A stretch of 64,000 bases of DNA from Mytilus galloprovincialis (lineage: Eukaryota; Mollusca; Bivalvia; Mytilida; Mytilidae): the NCBI RefSeq assembly GCF_965363235.1, contig NC_134844.1:22302646-22366645 (forward strand), read 5' to 3'. This document shows, piece by piece, positions 22,936 to 35,650 of the stretch. Below the pieces are notes generated by a model that was not told the origin of the DNA, searched no databases, and saw only the letters and a list, made by a program, of their open reading frames with translations. Both the position numbers and the translations under genes were made by a program. Within the stretch, counting starts at the first letter, position 1; the number at the start of each line of letters is the position of its first letter.

Positions 22936-25054
22936 CACGGTGTGAAATGATATTTAACCCATATTTATTATTAAATAACAGTCCTATGCACATTTGTGTG
23001 TATTTAAAAGCTTTTAAAATTACAGTTAACTCGAAAATTGATAATGGTAACACTAACAAAATTAAACGTGCTCCTTATTACTATTTAGTGCAAGAAAACG
23101 TTTGTGAACTGTTTAAGACAGACTGGACTCATCAGCAGCCGAGTGTTAAACGCACCCCTGGAAGAATCGGGTTCCATGTGCTTTATATCTTGTTCCAGAC
23201 ATCAATACTGCTTACTACCAGACACGCAATAGTATTTTTAAATTTAATACCAAGTTGAATAACAACCATCGATATTAATTTGATACTCAATATGTTTCCT
23301 TGAATATAAACATATTCTCTTTCGGTCTGAAAATAAGATATGAAATTGATATACAGAACATTCAGAAATGTGAATGTTACAAAATAAAAATGTAATTATA
23401 TATGAGAAAGGTATTGAACGCAATATTAAAAGATGAGCATGCAGGTAATATACATTGTACATGTTGATCTGTAATGCCCGGAAATGTCAAGGTATATATC
23501 ACTACCTATATAGCTATACAGAATGTACCATGGCAAAGAAATAAAAAAAGGATGACCATTCATGATTTAAGTGGGGTCCTTAATATGGGCTACAAAGTTA
23601 TTAATAGATATAATTGTTATGCCTTTTTTTTTCTTTTTTCTTTCTATTATGTGTGTGGCTCTGATCTGGCTGTGGTTTAACATCTAAGAACTGAGATGGT
23701 TATATTCATATTTATACGCTTACAGCATTGTGCATGGCCTGTTTAAAGTCAATATGTATTGATTTCGGAGAGAAATGCATATGGGGTGACTTTCCACATG
23801 CTGACATTGAAAAGTACTACAATGTCCAATCTGAATAGTATCTACATGTTGAACATGTTGAAGGAATTATATTGTCATAATAAAATACAAATCAAGAAAA
23901 AATACTATACTTAAATAAAGTCTTATATATCATTATTACCTATCCTCCCCTTTTATATGGGCTTGGGACCGACAGGTTTGACCTTAAAGAGTTAAAATCG
24001 TATTTTTCTTTATGAACAAATTTAAAAATCGTTTCATAGAACATTGATATATGTTTAAAAGTTTATATACAGCTAAAAGTTAACATTATAAAGACATAAA
24101 ACAAGTATAGTCATCACAGGTCAGTGTAACTTCATAACTGAAGACAAAGGAGTGAACAAATTTAGCTCTTCAACTTGTTATCTGTTCTGACGGGTATTTC
24201 GCCCACATCTCAAACAAATAATCAAGTTTCTTTTTCTCAATTCTAGACCGGGGTGCCTGTTCATCAATGTCACGAATCTTAATGTAATTCATAAAATTGT
24301 ATGTTCTTAATTAAAGATTGTAAGGTGTCGACTTTTTCTGCTTAATACTTTTGATATGTTCGTTAATAATAATGAAAAAATCTTTGCCATAAGTAATTCC
24401 AAGATTTTATAGTGTATAATTCGCCATAAATACAATTTTTATTGTCATATAATAGCGGTATTTTTAAGAAATTGCCATAGAGCATTGCCATTGATGATTC
24501 ATATTGGCCATTTGGTATATGTTTGTGTTCAAAGCTAAACGTACATGTAGGACAAATTATTGAGCAAGGACTTCTTGGCGTAACAAAAAATATGTTGGTC
24601 CGAGAAACGTGAACACAGAAACCTGATCAACATTGAATTTCTGCTGACCAATGTCCACACTGAGTGAAAGATACATACATTTTATTAACATAAAAAGAAA
24701 ACTTTCAATGTTAACTTAAACGTATAAGGATCATTACTTCAAAAAAAAATTTGAGATTTTTTTTTCAAAATTTGAGAATTTTTTTTTCGAGTTACATTTA
24801 AAAAAAAAATATATCATATCTTACTGTAAAGAGAAAATAAAACACAAAATGCATTTTCTATCTCCATATTTTAAGGGAGAAAAAAAAATTGCAAAATTTA
24901 ACACAGTATATTTTTAGGTTCGTTCGTTCTGGTTTTTAGTGAAACCTTCGTCAATAGATGAATAAAGAACGTTTTAAAAACCTCTAAATGCACAAAAACT
25001 GTAAACAGTTGTGTTAAATTTTCATATATCTGCATGTTATATAATTCCTTATCA

Positions 25055-25335
25055 TTGGAATTGTATTGAAACTGTTTATTCGAGTATATTTGGGTATATT
25101 GGGGTAAAAAGTCATTTTGTGATCGTAAGCGGCTGACATGAATTGGACAAGTTACGATGAAAAAGTGATTTAAAATTAAATATATATATAAAATAAAGTA
25201 TTATTGGTGTTAAAATAAGCTGAAAATGCTTAAAATAATAATATTATTCAATAACAATATGTTGAAACTGTTTTTTGAGGTATATTGGGGTATATTGGGG
25301 TATGTTGGGGTATATTGGGGTAAAAAGTCACGCCG
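25055..25335 (-). repeat. Right inverted end of the Mutator-like element
   Basis: This is the reverse complement of the left end, with GGGGTATATT-type tandem units at 25278-25322 and the shared GATCGTAAGCGGCTGACA block near 25120. Small differences between the arms indicate some age. Confidence 0.75.
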
Positions 25336-25619
25336 GAAAATTGTCAAATGTCAGCACACTTACACTGATACTTTTCAGTCTTAAATTATGACAGGTGAAA
25401 ATACCTGCTCAGAAGAATCACCAAAACCATGCATCAACATCATTTTATCAGACCACCAATCAGAATATACTTCCTCAAATTAAGCTTAACCCGTAAACAA
25501 TTAAAACTGAAAATCAATACCACCGCACATTTTCAACAAGTTTTAGAAATGTGTCACTGCATGCATGTCAAAAGAGACAACCTAATCAAAGAGGGTAGGA
25601 ATGCCCTTTACAATCAGGC

Positions 25620-28438
25620 CACAGGCACTTGTCTCAGAAAAAAAAATTCCTATATACCTTAAAGTCCTTAATAAAACTCAAGGTACTTTACATTGAAAAA
25701 TGTCAGACGGTCACGAAAATCCATCATATACCAATTTCTCTGTTGTCAACCCCACTAAAACTTGTTATGTCGTAAATCTAAATAATTTATCTACACAATG
25801 ATGTACATTATAACTCGCCTACGTTTGTTGTCGGAATCATCTGTAGTTATCCTACCCAAGTATATCAACAGTGATTTTGTTAGCGCTCTTCACTTTCCTA
25901 ATTTATCAAATGTTTATGAAACAGTTTTCGCATTGACGAAAGAATTTCAAATCAATTTCGTCACTTATACATGTATAAATTTTGAAAGTGTAAAAATATT
26001 TTTGTATCAAAATACTATAAATCTACCTGTCTTTATGTTTTTGACAAGTTTATGCATATGACCCCCAGGTAATTAAAATTTGCAACAGATGTTACAAGTT
26101 GTGATTACAACTAATCAGCTTATCTCCATCGGATGGGTCACTAATCCGTTAATTAAACCTCATAATTGACCATCATAATTATTTTTCCTAGGAAGATCAG
26201 TCAGTCGATATTTCATCAACCATTTGATCAAAATTGTTTCCCCCCAGACAGTTTGCATATGAATTTTAATATTTCTCAAACGATCACAATTTGAAGTTTG
26301 TTTGTCATAGATTCGTCATTCGAACATGTTTTCGTCATATTTGATATAAATTTTCATCAAAAACTTTCTACAATTTCTATTTAAAATATAGAACTTTATT
26401 CAAAATGTTCAGAAATGTTTTCACGAGTCAAACAGGTGCTTCCAGTACTGCTTGCTACGCATACTTGAAAGTATTCCCTTGACTATTTATCATGTTTATA
26501 GACAGCAAAAATGTAAAATATGAAATCATTTAGTATGAATTAAATGAAAGAGACAAATATATATCTCTTACTAAAGGAACTTAAATCGAAAAATTACAAT
26601 TTCTTGATGAATCCGGACTCGTTTTGAATTTATTATCCACGTGTCACTTCCTGTTTTCATTTCATTTTAAAACCAAAAGTAGAAAACATGATCCAGTGTT
26701 CTCCCCAGGCCGTTTTAGCGTCGCGGTACCGCGACGCTATATTTTCTTCCTACGACGCTATAATAATTTCCGCAACGCTATAATTATATTGAGGATGTTA
26801 TTTTTCTCGTTTCTATATGGCAAAACCATGTCCTAAATTTTGAACTTTCATCTAATTACCGCTTATGATCATAAAAAATATATCACCTTTAATCCCTTCA
26901 AGTCGGACAATAGACAATTAAGAGTGATCAAATAGGTGTTAATTGCCCTTTGGGGGATAACTGTTTGGATAGGAATACCCCAAGCTGTCACTTGTGACAT
27001 GATTAATACCACATGGTCTGCAAAATATTACAGTAGTATTACTTTCTTTCTCTTCCTATCACTTTTTGTAAATCGAGAGTGAAAAGTTTGATTATGAACT
27101 AAATAAGTTTTGGTCTTTCTTGAGGAAGTGATCATTATTGGCTTTATTTTATGTTTCATCCATTTAATGCATTAAAAACGCCATATTCATTCCAAATCTC
27201 TTGTCAAACATTGTCTATTTTCGTATTTTTCATTGCTTTCGGCGGCCATTTAATATTTTAGTGTAAACTACTGGTTGGAACCGGACTAGATATGACAAAA
27301 ATCCGTATTTTACGATAATAACTACATTTGCACAAATGGCACAGTAGACAGAAAACAATGATACCTAAAGAGAAAACCAAGCATTAACAGATTTTTTGTT
27401 AGATAACTTTGTTAAGAATATATATCATTTTGATAAAAAGAAACATCGGTCAACGTGGACTGATTCATTGAATACCATGAAATAATATATTTCATAGACA
27501 TGATAAAGATTTTTTGTTTTAACTGGGTAGGTAGGGTAACTGGAACCACACATATATTTTTATTTGGCCCAAGAGGAAAAAATAATTTTTGAACTATAAA
27601 TGAATATAGAAAACATAAACTGAGAATACTGTAATCATGGTTATAGTTTAATTGTATTCTCAGTCATGAATTCAACAATACTGAATGACACAAAGAATAG
27701 GGTTGAAAAGATATTTTATTCACCAAATAAGGACCTATAGCATACAAAAAATATAATACATTTTGTAATAAACAATAACGCATATATCATAATAGAAATA
27801 GAGCAGTCTGCCACGACGCGACAAATTACATTGAAAAAATACATTTTTTTTTACGCCAAATGTGATGCTATCCAAAATTTCTGGGGAGAACACTGTATAC
27901 ATTTTAATTCTTGATTTCAGATTTGTTTACAACCTCCTCACACTTGAGTTACAGTAATTATATTTGTTCCAAAAAGGATTGTATTCATTTCCAACTTAAT
28001 AGAAATGATTTCCAAATATTGATTTAGATGTTATTAAGGGTAAATTATGAGTATGGAGTGAGATAATCATTGCAAGTTAATTTCTGCTGTGATTCCTTGT
28101 TTTAAAAAAAAATGGAATCTAACATTTGTTGATCAGGAATGTTCTCTGGAACAAACTGAAAAGAAATTGTGAACTAAATTTCCGGATCCCATGTCAGAAT
28201 CTTTCATAATAAGAACCAATACAGTCAAATCATACAATAACTGCCAATCATGCCTAAGTCCTTTAAAATCTGACAAAGTCAAAGATGAACCTTAAGTAAT
28301 ATACAAATGTACATCCTTGGTCCCTTTCTATTACACAAAAAGGTTGATTTTTATAGCGCGCAAAAGTGACTAAAGCCCTCAAAATCCTAGCTTGAACCCT
28401 GTATCAATCGTAATTATTTTGTCTACCGAGTGCCTGTG
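25620..28438. mobile_element. 2.8 kb DNA transposon with perfect 8 bp target duplication; hosts a nested hAT-like element
   Basis: The ends are inverted CACAGGCACT (left from 25620; right reads AGTGCCTGTG and ends at 28438). The 8-mer AATCAGGC flanks it perfectly at 25612-25619 and 28439-28446. The first 270 bases match the left arm of the foldback element at 50004-50873, including CCCCACTAAAACTTGTTAT and TCCTACCCAAGTAT. So it belongs to the same family, probably hAT-like given the 8 bp duplication. Most of the interior is unrelated DNA. A second transposon (26694-27895) is nested inside. No transposase is recognised. Confidence 0.78.
26694..27895. mobile_element. hAT-like non-autonomous transposon, copy A
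   Basis: The left end CAGTGTTCTCCCCAGGCCGT and the right end (CTGGGGAGAACACTG) form inverted termini. The same ends flank 51750-53095. Just inside, GCG-rich palindromic motifs (GCGTCGCGGTACCGCGACGC at 26718) resemble subterminal repeats. The flanks ATGATC and TATACA do not give a clean duplication. A fragment of the MITE at 60476-60712 (GGTAACTGGAACCACACATA) sits at about 27530-27567 inside it. No transposase is seen. Confidence 0.72.
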
Positions 28439-28846
28439 AATCAGGCGTCAAACTGTATTTTTTGGCTGTTGTTAACACAAATTGGTTACAACTGTACCGT
28501 AATTCGTCAAAATATTCTAATCATTATTCGTCAAAAAGCATACATAACATTTGATCATCATTCACCTATAATTACTGCATCGTTTGGCAAAAAATGTTTA
28601 CTGTTATTCCTCATGAAGGTACAAATGTATCCCGGTATTATATACCTTACCCGAGAATCTGTACTGCTTGAATTTTTGACGTCATACATCAATCACCTTT
28701 CCATTGTGGTGTCAGATATTTTTTATTAAGATATCATATTAATTTTACAGGAACTTCTTTGATGGCCAGTAATGGCGGACAAATAGCGTTAAGGTGTATT
28801 ACAATCCTTACCAAAGAGAAAACCACCCATACATGTAGCTTCCAAC

Positions 28847-29899
28847 CAGGGTTTCCGCTGGCGGTCGCCATTTTCGCAATTTGCGAAAAAATAATAATTG
28901 TGGTGATTTTAATTCGTCATTGGCGAAAGAAATATATAACGATTTATTTTCAACCATCTTGTTAAGATTTGACAGAAAATCGATAATCAGCTGATTGCAT
29001 TTTATAGTTATCGACAACAAAGGACTAATAAGGATACATGTAGGTGTTGATTGTATTGTTTGACAAAATAATATCGTTAAATGGCGTCTGTCACATGTCA
29101 CATAAAGGATTTATTAACCACTTTGGTGGCACTTGTTTGAAGCAAAACTTTGATGTCTCCTCTCCTTCTGTTAATGATAGTCCAGAAAAGAAAACTGTTA
29201 TTATGACGAAAAATGTTCAAAAGCGTGGGTACTTTAAAGTCGTTTCAGTGACCAACATGTTTCAAGTATAGTTTTACTTTTCAACTTTTTCATTTACAAT
29301 GGTCTAGAAAAGAAAAATCTTTATGAAGAAATTTATTCAAAAGGTTGGGAAGATCTGGGAATAACCCCTCGAATGAGAGTAACCCTTCAATGTATTGACT
29401 ACACCTTAAATGAGGGATCAATTTCTAGTGATAAAAAGTTTTGTTTTGTTGTAAAACCACTTCTTAGTACAAGAAGGCACATATTTCTATTTTGAAAAAA
29501 CTTTCCCAAAGAACTGTACATCTTTCTGGTATTATATGGTTAAAACATGTTCTAGAATTTTGTTCTTTCCGGGACTTATATCTTCTTTATTTTTAAAAGT
29601 TAGTGGCCCCCTTCTTTTAAAGTTGCTCAAAATATAATAAATTTTTCCTCTTTCAAGTTAAAAATGTTCTTCTTTTAAAAAGTAAATGTTTAGTGTTTAT
29701 TAATTACAATGTAGACTCTAAGATAAGTTTGAGAGAATAATCATAGACAACAATTGGGCAAACTCATGTTATTTAAGGGGGGAAGGAAAATTTTAAATGA
29801 AAAATATATATAAATGTTACTTGGCGAAAAAAATAATAAAGTGGCAAAAAATAGACGAAAGAGGTGGCAAAAAAAATAATTGACCTAGGGGTAACCCTG
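28847..29899. mobile_element. hAT-like non-autonomous transposon with 8 bp target duplication
   Basis: The left end CAGGGTTTCCGCTGG and the right end (CCTAGGGGTAACCCTG) are imperfect inverted repeats of the CAGGG type. The flanks CTTCCAAC (28839-28846) and CTACCAAC (29900-29907) match at 7 of 8 positions, as expected for an aged hAT duplication. Short GGCGAAAAAA-like motifs recur in opposite sense near both ends. The interior has no recognisable transposase. Confidence 0.75.
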
Positions 29900-29904
29900 C
29901 TACC

Positions 29905-30080
29905 AACAGGGTCTTCAATTCTGCACTGAGAGACAGGCTTTAGCTGACTCCTATATACAATGATGTATACAAGTTCAGCAAAATGAATGCCAAACTAGAG
30001 TCTAATTAAACTCAGAAAAATTCAAATTAACCAATTACAAAAACATGCATGGCTAACAAAGATTGTGGGTTTCTGGGCTT
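29905..30080 (+). repeat. Dispersed mussel repeat R1, diverged copy
   Basis: Phrases such as CAACAGGGTCTTCAATTCTG, GGCTTTAGCTGACTCCTA and TTCAGCAAAATGAATGCC align with R1 copies elsewhere. It is more degraded than those. Confidence 0.55.
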
Positions 30081-30169
30081 GGGATGGGCACAAAATTGCA
30101 ACTCTTTCATGAATACACATGATACACATCCATTATCTTCTACATATATAAGAGCATATGTAAAGCAAA

Positions 30170-31235
30170 ATTATATCCGGGTGAAATTTGATCCGGAGGA
30201 AAAAATGTCGCAGTAGTTGTTGTTATTTTTTTATCCGGAGGAAACTATTTCCCTGGGATATTTTATCCTTTACCGTGAAATTCTATCTGGGTAGTTAACG
30301 TATTGAATAGTTATTTGGAAAAAATTATCCTTTAGAAATACAATGAAATAATAATAGTGTATTTGAAATAAAGCGAAATTATTAAAAAAAAAATATTATA
30401 ATAGGAAATAATTTTACAAATTATCCTTGAAAAAAAATTCCTGAAATATTCAAGTCAGTATCATCCTTTTAAAAAGAAAATTATCATGAAACATAGGGAA
30501 GAAAATCAGAAGTAATTTCAAAGATCGTAAAATTTTGTGAAAATAATATCATGATTAATTAAGGTAAGTGAAATTCATGTAAAAGTGAGTTGTTTTCAGA
30601 TCTCAGTACAAAAATAAATTTAAAAGTAAGGTAGAAATATAGTTGCATATTGCTACTGTTAACAGTAATAGAAGAATTTGATTATGATGATATTTTTAAC
30701 TATATAAATAGTTTGTCTGGGGACAGAGATGTCGTTGTTCATTATATGGAAATCAGATAAATCATAGCATAACAATATATTGGAACAATAGCATCATAAG
30801 CATGTTTAACAGCTGGATAGTTTTTACCTGTGAAATGTTATCTGTCTTATTAAATCAAGTTGTAAGTCATCTTTTTATATAAATGAATATATAAAAAATA
30901 AGATTCAAAGAAAAATTTCGCTATAAAATAGATTCAGAAATATATTATATTAATGTCTTTAAAATATAAAACATTGTTGAAACATTTTATAATTATAGTC
31001 AGGTATATATTGATTGTGAGTAACTTACATAGTAGTTAATGGGACTCTATTTCACACGGTTCTGTGAAATATAGTACGGCAAATATATACCGGTACATAC
31101 TATCTGCAAAACACAGATAGATTTTCACTCCTCTAGAAAAAATCAACCTGTGAAATACCATGCCTGGAAAAGAATTACCGGGACAAATTATCCTCAGGAT
31201 AAAATATCACAGAGGAAGAAATAAAACCGTTACAC
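30170..31235. repeat. Region with scattered TATCC / GTGAAAT motifs, possible old element
   Basis: The words TATCCGG, TTATCCT, CCGTGAAAT, CTGTGAAAT and CCGGGA recur near both ends (30175-30330 and 31040-31205), in mixed orientation. This is like transposon subterminal repeats. I cannot define inverted ends or a target duplication, and no protein is encoded. Confidence 0.35.
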
Positions 31236-31567
31236 ATACACCGTGAGCATGGGGATGCACTCTACTGGCTTTATACAACATGTACAGTGGGGAATATAAG
31301 TTTACTTGGTCAAAAATATAAAGACTTCAACTTGAACAAAGTGTCTAAGACAGCTCATGGTTATTAGTCTTAATCTTATTTATGTCTCTTGTTTAGACAC
31401 ATATTTAAAATATTATGTCAGAACAAAAAATATAACCATATGATAAATAGTCACTAAATTTGACAAAATATTTTAACAGCAATGAATCATGCTAAGCACA
31501 AAATTTATCTAAGTCATATCTTAATTGATTCATGTATTTAGGTTTTCTGAGACATTCATTCATTTTA

Positions 31568-32552
31568 AGCTCACCTGGTCTGATAGGCCAAGTGAGCTTT
31601 TCTCATCACTTGGCATCAGTCAATTTCGTTTACTTTTACAAAATTCTTCTACTCTGAAACTACTGGGCTATATTTAGCCAAACTCAGCCCCAATTATTTT
31701 TAGGTAAAGATAGCAGGAAATGCTATCAAAACCTTATGGGACTGACTTGATATCTAAATCTTCCAAAACTTATCATCACTACCTTTTTGATACACAAAAT
31801 ATAGTGCATTGATCATAACATTCTATACATCATGTACATCCTATCCATGAACATTTCCAGAAATTTATCTATGTAATGTATGCTCAGATATTCAAGGCAA
31901 AAAATGATGTTACATTTGTCAAAAAAATTACATTACTTTTACAAGGTGCATTGGAATCTAATATTGGCTCTATAATTGTAAATGATGTCATTGTTAAAGT
32001 TACCTCAATTAAAAAATAGGAGTAATCTTCCTTTGTTTAGAATTGCTGTTTAAAAATAAGGTGGGTCGAAGGGGTCATGATCACGAAATCGCAGGCTTAA
32101 AAACATGAAATCCCGAGGTCCGAATTTTAAAAAAAATAAATCCCGAAATCCCACATTTGAAAAAAGAAATCCCGGATCCTGTAAGGGTCAATCCTGAAAT
32201 CCTGAGCTTAAAAACACTGATCCCGACGTCCTCAAAAAGGTCCTGCCCCCTCTCTTAAATCATCTACATACAACCAATGCTATATTTAATTTTACATCCC
32301 ACTAATAAACTGAAGCAATCTTTACCATTCAGTGCTTCCTACAAGCACTAAAAGTCTTTGATTGAAATGTGATTTTTAACCTTGAAAACTTTTAATGATT
32401 ATAAATAGGTATAAAGGGTGCAATTAAATTTGAAACAAAAGATTAGATTTTGATTCACAGAGATTAAAAAAAAAAAAATTATTTTATGATGCATTGTTTC
32501 ATGCATCAATTGTAAATAAAAATATCAGGTGAGTGACACAGGCACTTGATTA
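31568..32552. repeat. Common bivalve repeat starting AGCTCACCTGG
   Basis: It starts with AGCTCACCTGG...CCAAGTGAGCT, a small hairpin at 31568-31599, and runs to CAGGTGAGTGACACAGGCAC near 32526. This is a repeat wording I know from many bivalve genomes. A second repeat rich in AAATCCCG words (about 32045-32260) is inserted or embedded. There are no coding frames. Confidence 0.65.
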
Positions 32553-32624
32553 TCAAGTTTTACTTAAGGTTGGGGCTTGATATAGGATTTACACAAAATA
32601 TTAAATATTAATTTTGTTTATAGT

Positions 32625-32770
32625 TAACTCAACCGCCAGTTAAATCTGAACCGCCAGTAGAATCAGAACCGCCGGTTAACTCAACCGGCAGTTGAATCTG
32701 AACCGCCGGTTATCTCAACCGGCAGTTGCCGGTTATCTCAACCGGCAGTTAAATCTGAACCACTGGTTAC
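32625..32770. repeat. GC-rich minisatellite of AACCGCCGGTT / AACCGGCAGTT units
   Basis: About eight units of 17-19 bases alternate between an AACCGCC core and an AACCGGC core (approximately reverse complements), separated by AAATCTG or TATCTC spacers. The array is sharply GC-richer than its surroundings and each unit is nearly self-complementary. Confidence 0.8.
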
Positions 32771-32812
32771 CATATCTATATAAACAGGGTGCAAACATTA
32801 ATCCACCATTCT

Positions 32813-32853
32813 GCCTCTGATGAAGGTCCTTTTTGGACCGAAACCAGTCAGGC
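32813..32853 (+). ncRNA. Hammerhead-like motif of a second type
   Basis: CTGATGA (32817-32823), a five-pair stem II GGTCC/GGACC with a T5 loop, GAAA (32840-32843) and a GTC triplet (32847-32849) occur in the right order. The flanks GCCT and AGGC form a perfect four-pair stem I. Two features weaken it: an extra A (32824) between the box and stem II, and a stem III loop of only two bases. Penelope-like retroelements are known to carry related short hammerheads. I see no such protein here. Confidence 0.5.
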
Positions 32854-34055
32854 TATGAAACATCACCAGGCGCTGTTAATTACATGTATGTGTATTGGTA
32901 TATATATACTATATTTTTATGCTTTCACAATTTTCTCACTGATACACATAGTTAATATGGCTTCTACTAACGAAACCTCCATTTTGAGTTAATGTGTTTA
33001 GAGACCACTTATGTCAGTACACCTTTCCTGTATATTGCCTATTAAATATTACCAGTTAAATACATGTAGTTAAAAATCCTGTATTACATGTATAACCTGT
33101 TTATTTTGAATGTTTAAAAATCATTATTGATATATTTTGAATACACTAATTTTATCATATTATCATGACTTTTTATCATGCTTATATTTCAAAGTGAGAA
33201 ATGAAATACCTATCATTTGTTATTCACAATGATGTACAGTAATTTATTAAGATTGAGTAATTGCCCTTTGTCTGATTCTTTTTCAGAGGATTTACTTAAA
33301 TGAGTGATTTTTAAGCGTTCCAAACCGAATAAAAAACTGTAACACATCATTATTTGAACATGCTACATGTTTGACTTTATTTTAATTTTAAAGGTGAACT
33401 TGACTTAATCCTTCATCATCCATTTTTATGAAGAGATGCATGAGATATGATTTTTTTTATTATGTTCAAATTGTTGTCTTTTTTCTTGATTATATTTTTT
33501 TTTCAATTTCAAGAGACTTTAATATAGATTAATATTAAGATTAAAATTACTTGCACCTACATGACCTACACTTACCCAAATAATAGCTGTTATCTGACAT
33601 TAACAGTTTTCATTTAAAGATGCGTAACATTTAATATGCTTGTATACTTTTTTTGATTCATTTCTTCTACATGGTTGATTCAGACTACAAGAAACTTATT
33701 AGACTGTTAGATCTTAAAATATGCAGATGTGATATTAGTTAGGCTAACTGGACAGTTATAGTTACATGTATGATCAAAATTTTTGTTTCTATAAATCAGC
33801 TGAATCAGGAGATAACTGTATAACATTTTTAGCTTGGCAGGATTGGCAAAGTATTACTCGCCAGGGAAAACCCAGGTGCCGGGGAAACTTACAGAAGTCA
33901 AAAAATGCATTTATAATAAAAATGTGTTTTCATTTTCAGACTTATTTAAGTCAGAAAATGTCAGAATTGTTTAAGTCTATATATATGTTTATGAAAAGAC
34001 TTAATTTTGTTTGCTGGCCAAAGTGTACCACCTATGACAGCATAAACCTGTCTGA

Positions 34056-34143
34056 GAGTTCACAATGATATCATCTATCTATATTTAATTATCTAATGAG
34101 AGTTCACAATGATATGATCTATCTATATTTAATTATCTAATTA
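34056..34143. repeat. Perfect-looking 44 bp tandem duplication
   Basis: GAGAGTTCACAATGATATCA starts a 44-base block that is repeated immediately, with one difference (ATCATC versus ATGATC). It is a recent local duplication. Confidence 0.85.
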
Positions 34144-35501
34144 AACATTTTTACCTAACATAAGATTATTTTCCTTATTTAGTGTGGCTTTTGATGGTTG
34201 CATTGTAAAGCAAATAAACATTATTTCTGTTTTTTTTCTCGTTTTTTTGGCTCTCATGCATATTTTCTTTAGAAGATAAAGCATTGTCTTTCAATGTTGG
34301 CATAATTTCATATAGATGCATGACCTTTATACAAATATGCTTGGGTCTCGAAGTTGACCAATTTTGTTAACTTAAATTTTGTATCAACTTGTAGGAGTCG
34401 ATATTTGCAACTTTTGAATTTAGGTCAAATATTTCTAATTGACTTATTGAAGTCATAAATTGACTTTAATTAAAGGGAGACAAATCTTTGAATCTTCAAA
34501 TTTAGACCTGACTGAGTCAAGGCAGATTTTAACTTATTGAGCTCTGACTGACAATCAAAATATTTGTAATTTGTTTGATCAGATGTCCAATCAAAATCTT
34601 CTTTACAAATGTATTGCATTAGAATATTGTATATGTTGTATTTATAAATAGATTTGAATGGGTAATTTTCTTTGGATTCATATCCATAGATCATGTTGAT
34701 TAAGCAGATAATATTGGATTTTTTTATGCAATATGCATTCAGTATATAGTTTTCCTGACAAATCTTAAATGGCGATGCTGATTGATATCAGACAATTTGT
34801 GTAATAAAAATGTTAATAAATGTGTTCAGTTTATTATCATATGTCACGATAAAAATAAATTATAATCATAAAAGCAGAAATAGAAGTTATTGTGTTTCTT
34901 TTAAGTGACACACCACAAAAAGAGATACTATTTTGAATAGGCAATCAATTCTCTAATTGCTTTCTTCTGTAATTTTCTAAATATAGATGGAAAAAACACT
35001 GTAATGAATAATTTATTGACATTGTTGATTATCTTTTGATTATTCGTTACTAAGGTAGGTTGAAAGCAAGATTAAATAGAATAGTTGCAAAGAGACTTTA
35101 ATGAAACATTAATTTCTAAAGAAATACCTTTTGTAGATAGTAAGTAAATTATGTATATGAATGTACAGAAACCTTTCCATTATATAAAAACCTGAAAGAC
35201 ATCTATAGGTCAACAATTTTTCAAACTGACTCTTATTAGTCAAGCCTAGAACACATCCGTGAAATCGTGGGCATTTAGAGAGTGGTTTAAAGTATGTAAA
35301 CTGTAACTGTTGAAGGACGTATTTAAAAAAAAAAATATGACGAGAATTTCAAGAAAGGTATCAAAAGGTTTTAGTTGTTCTTTAAAAAAAATGAAGTTAA
35401 CTAAATAAATTAAACTTGCTCACTGAAAATGCAGAAATATAAATCCCTCCATAATTTTCTTCTTAAAGTCTTTTTTCTGCAAGTATGGAGATATATCCCA
35501 G

Positions 35502-35650
35502 TGGTGGATCCAAGGGGGGGGGGGTCCGGGGGTTGGAACCCCCTTTTTTTTGGACGATCAATGCATTTGAATGGGGACATGTAGTTAGAACCACCCCCTT
35601 TGTCCTGGGTTAGGAACCACCCCTTTCTAAAATGGCTGGATCCGCCCCTG
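35502..35650. mobile_element. Small GGATCC-ended MITE, copy 1
   Basis: The ends CAGTGGTGGATCCA and GGATCCGCCCCTG are inverted. The body is G- and C-run rich. Two relatives lie at about 37328-37478 and 63213-63363. The open frame across it on the minus strand is a shadow. Confidence 0.65.

Larger units (their letters stand above)
22643..25335. mobile_element. Mutator-like DNA transposon with about 290 bp inverted ends and 9 bp target duplication
   Basis: The left arm (22643 to about 22935) and right arm (about 25055 to 25335) are long inverted copies. Both start within a TGACTTTTTACCCC block, carry tandem ACCCCAATAT-like repeats, then a GATCACAAAATGACTTTTTA block and a CAATTCGTGTCAGCCGCTTA block (or its inverse). 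The 9-mer GAAAATTGT flanks the element at 22634-22642 and 25336-25344. Long inverted ends with a 9 bp duplication are the signature of Mutator-like elements. The left arm has about 8 extra bases at its tip compared with the right. The roughly 2.1 kb interior shows no recognisable transposase, so it is probably non-autonomous or has captured unrelated DNA. Open frames at 22947-23258 and 23474-23680 are unrecognised. Confidence 0.8.

Noticed and set aside
25429-28729. Host gene split by the 25620-28438 element
   Set aside because: Open frames abut both sides of the target site, but neither has recognisable protein features. Only the target duplication is claimed.
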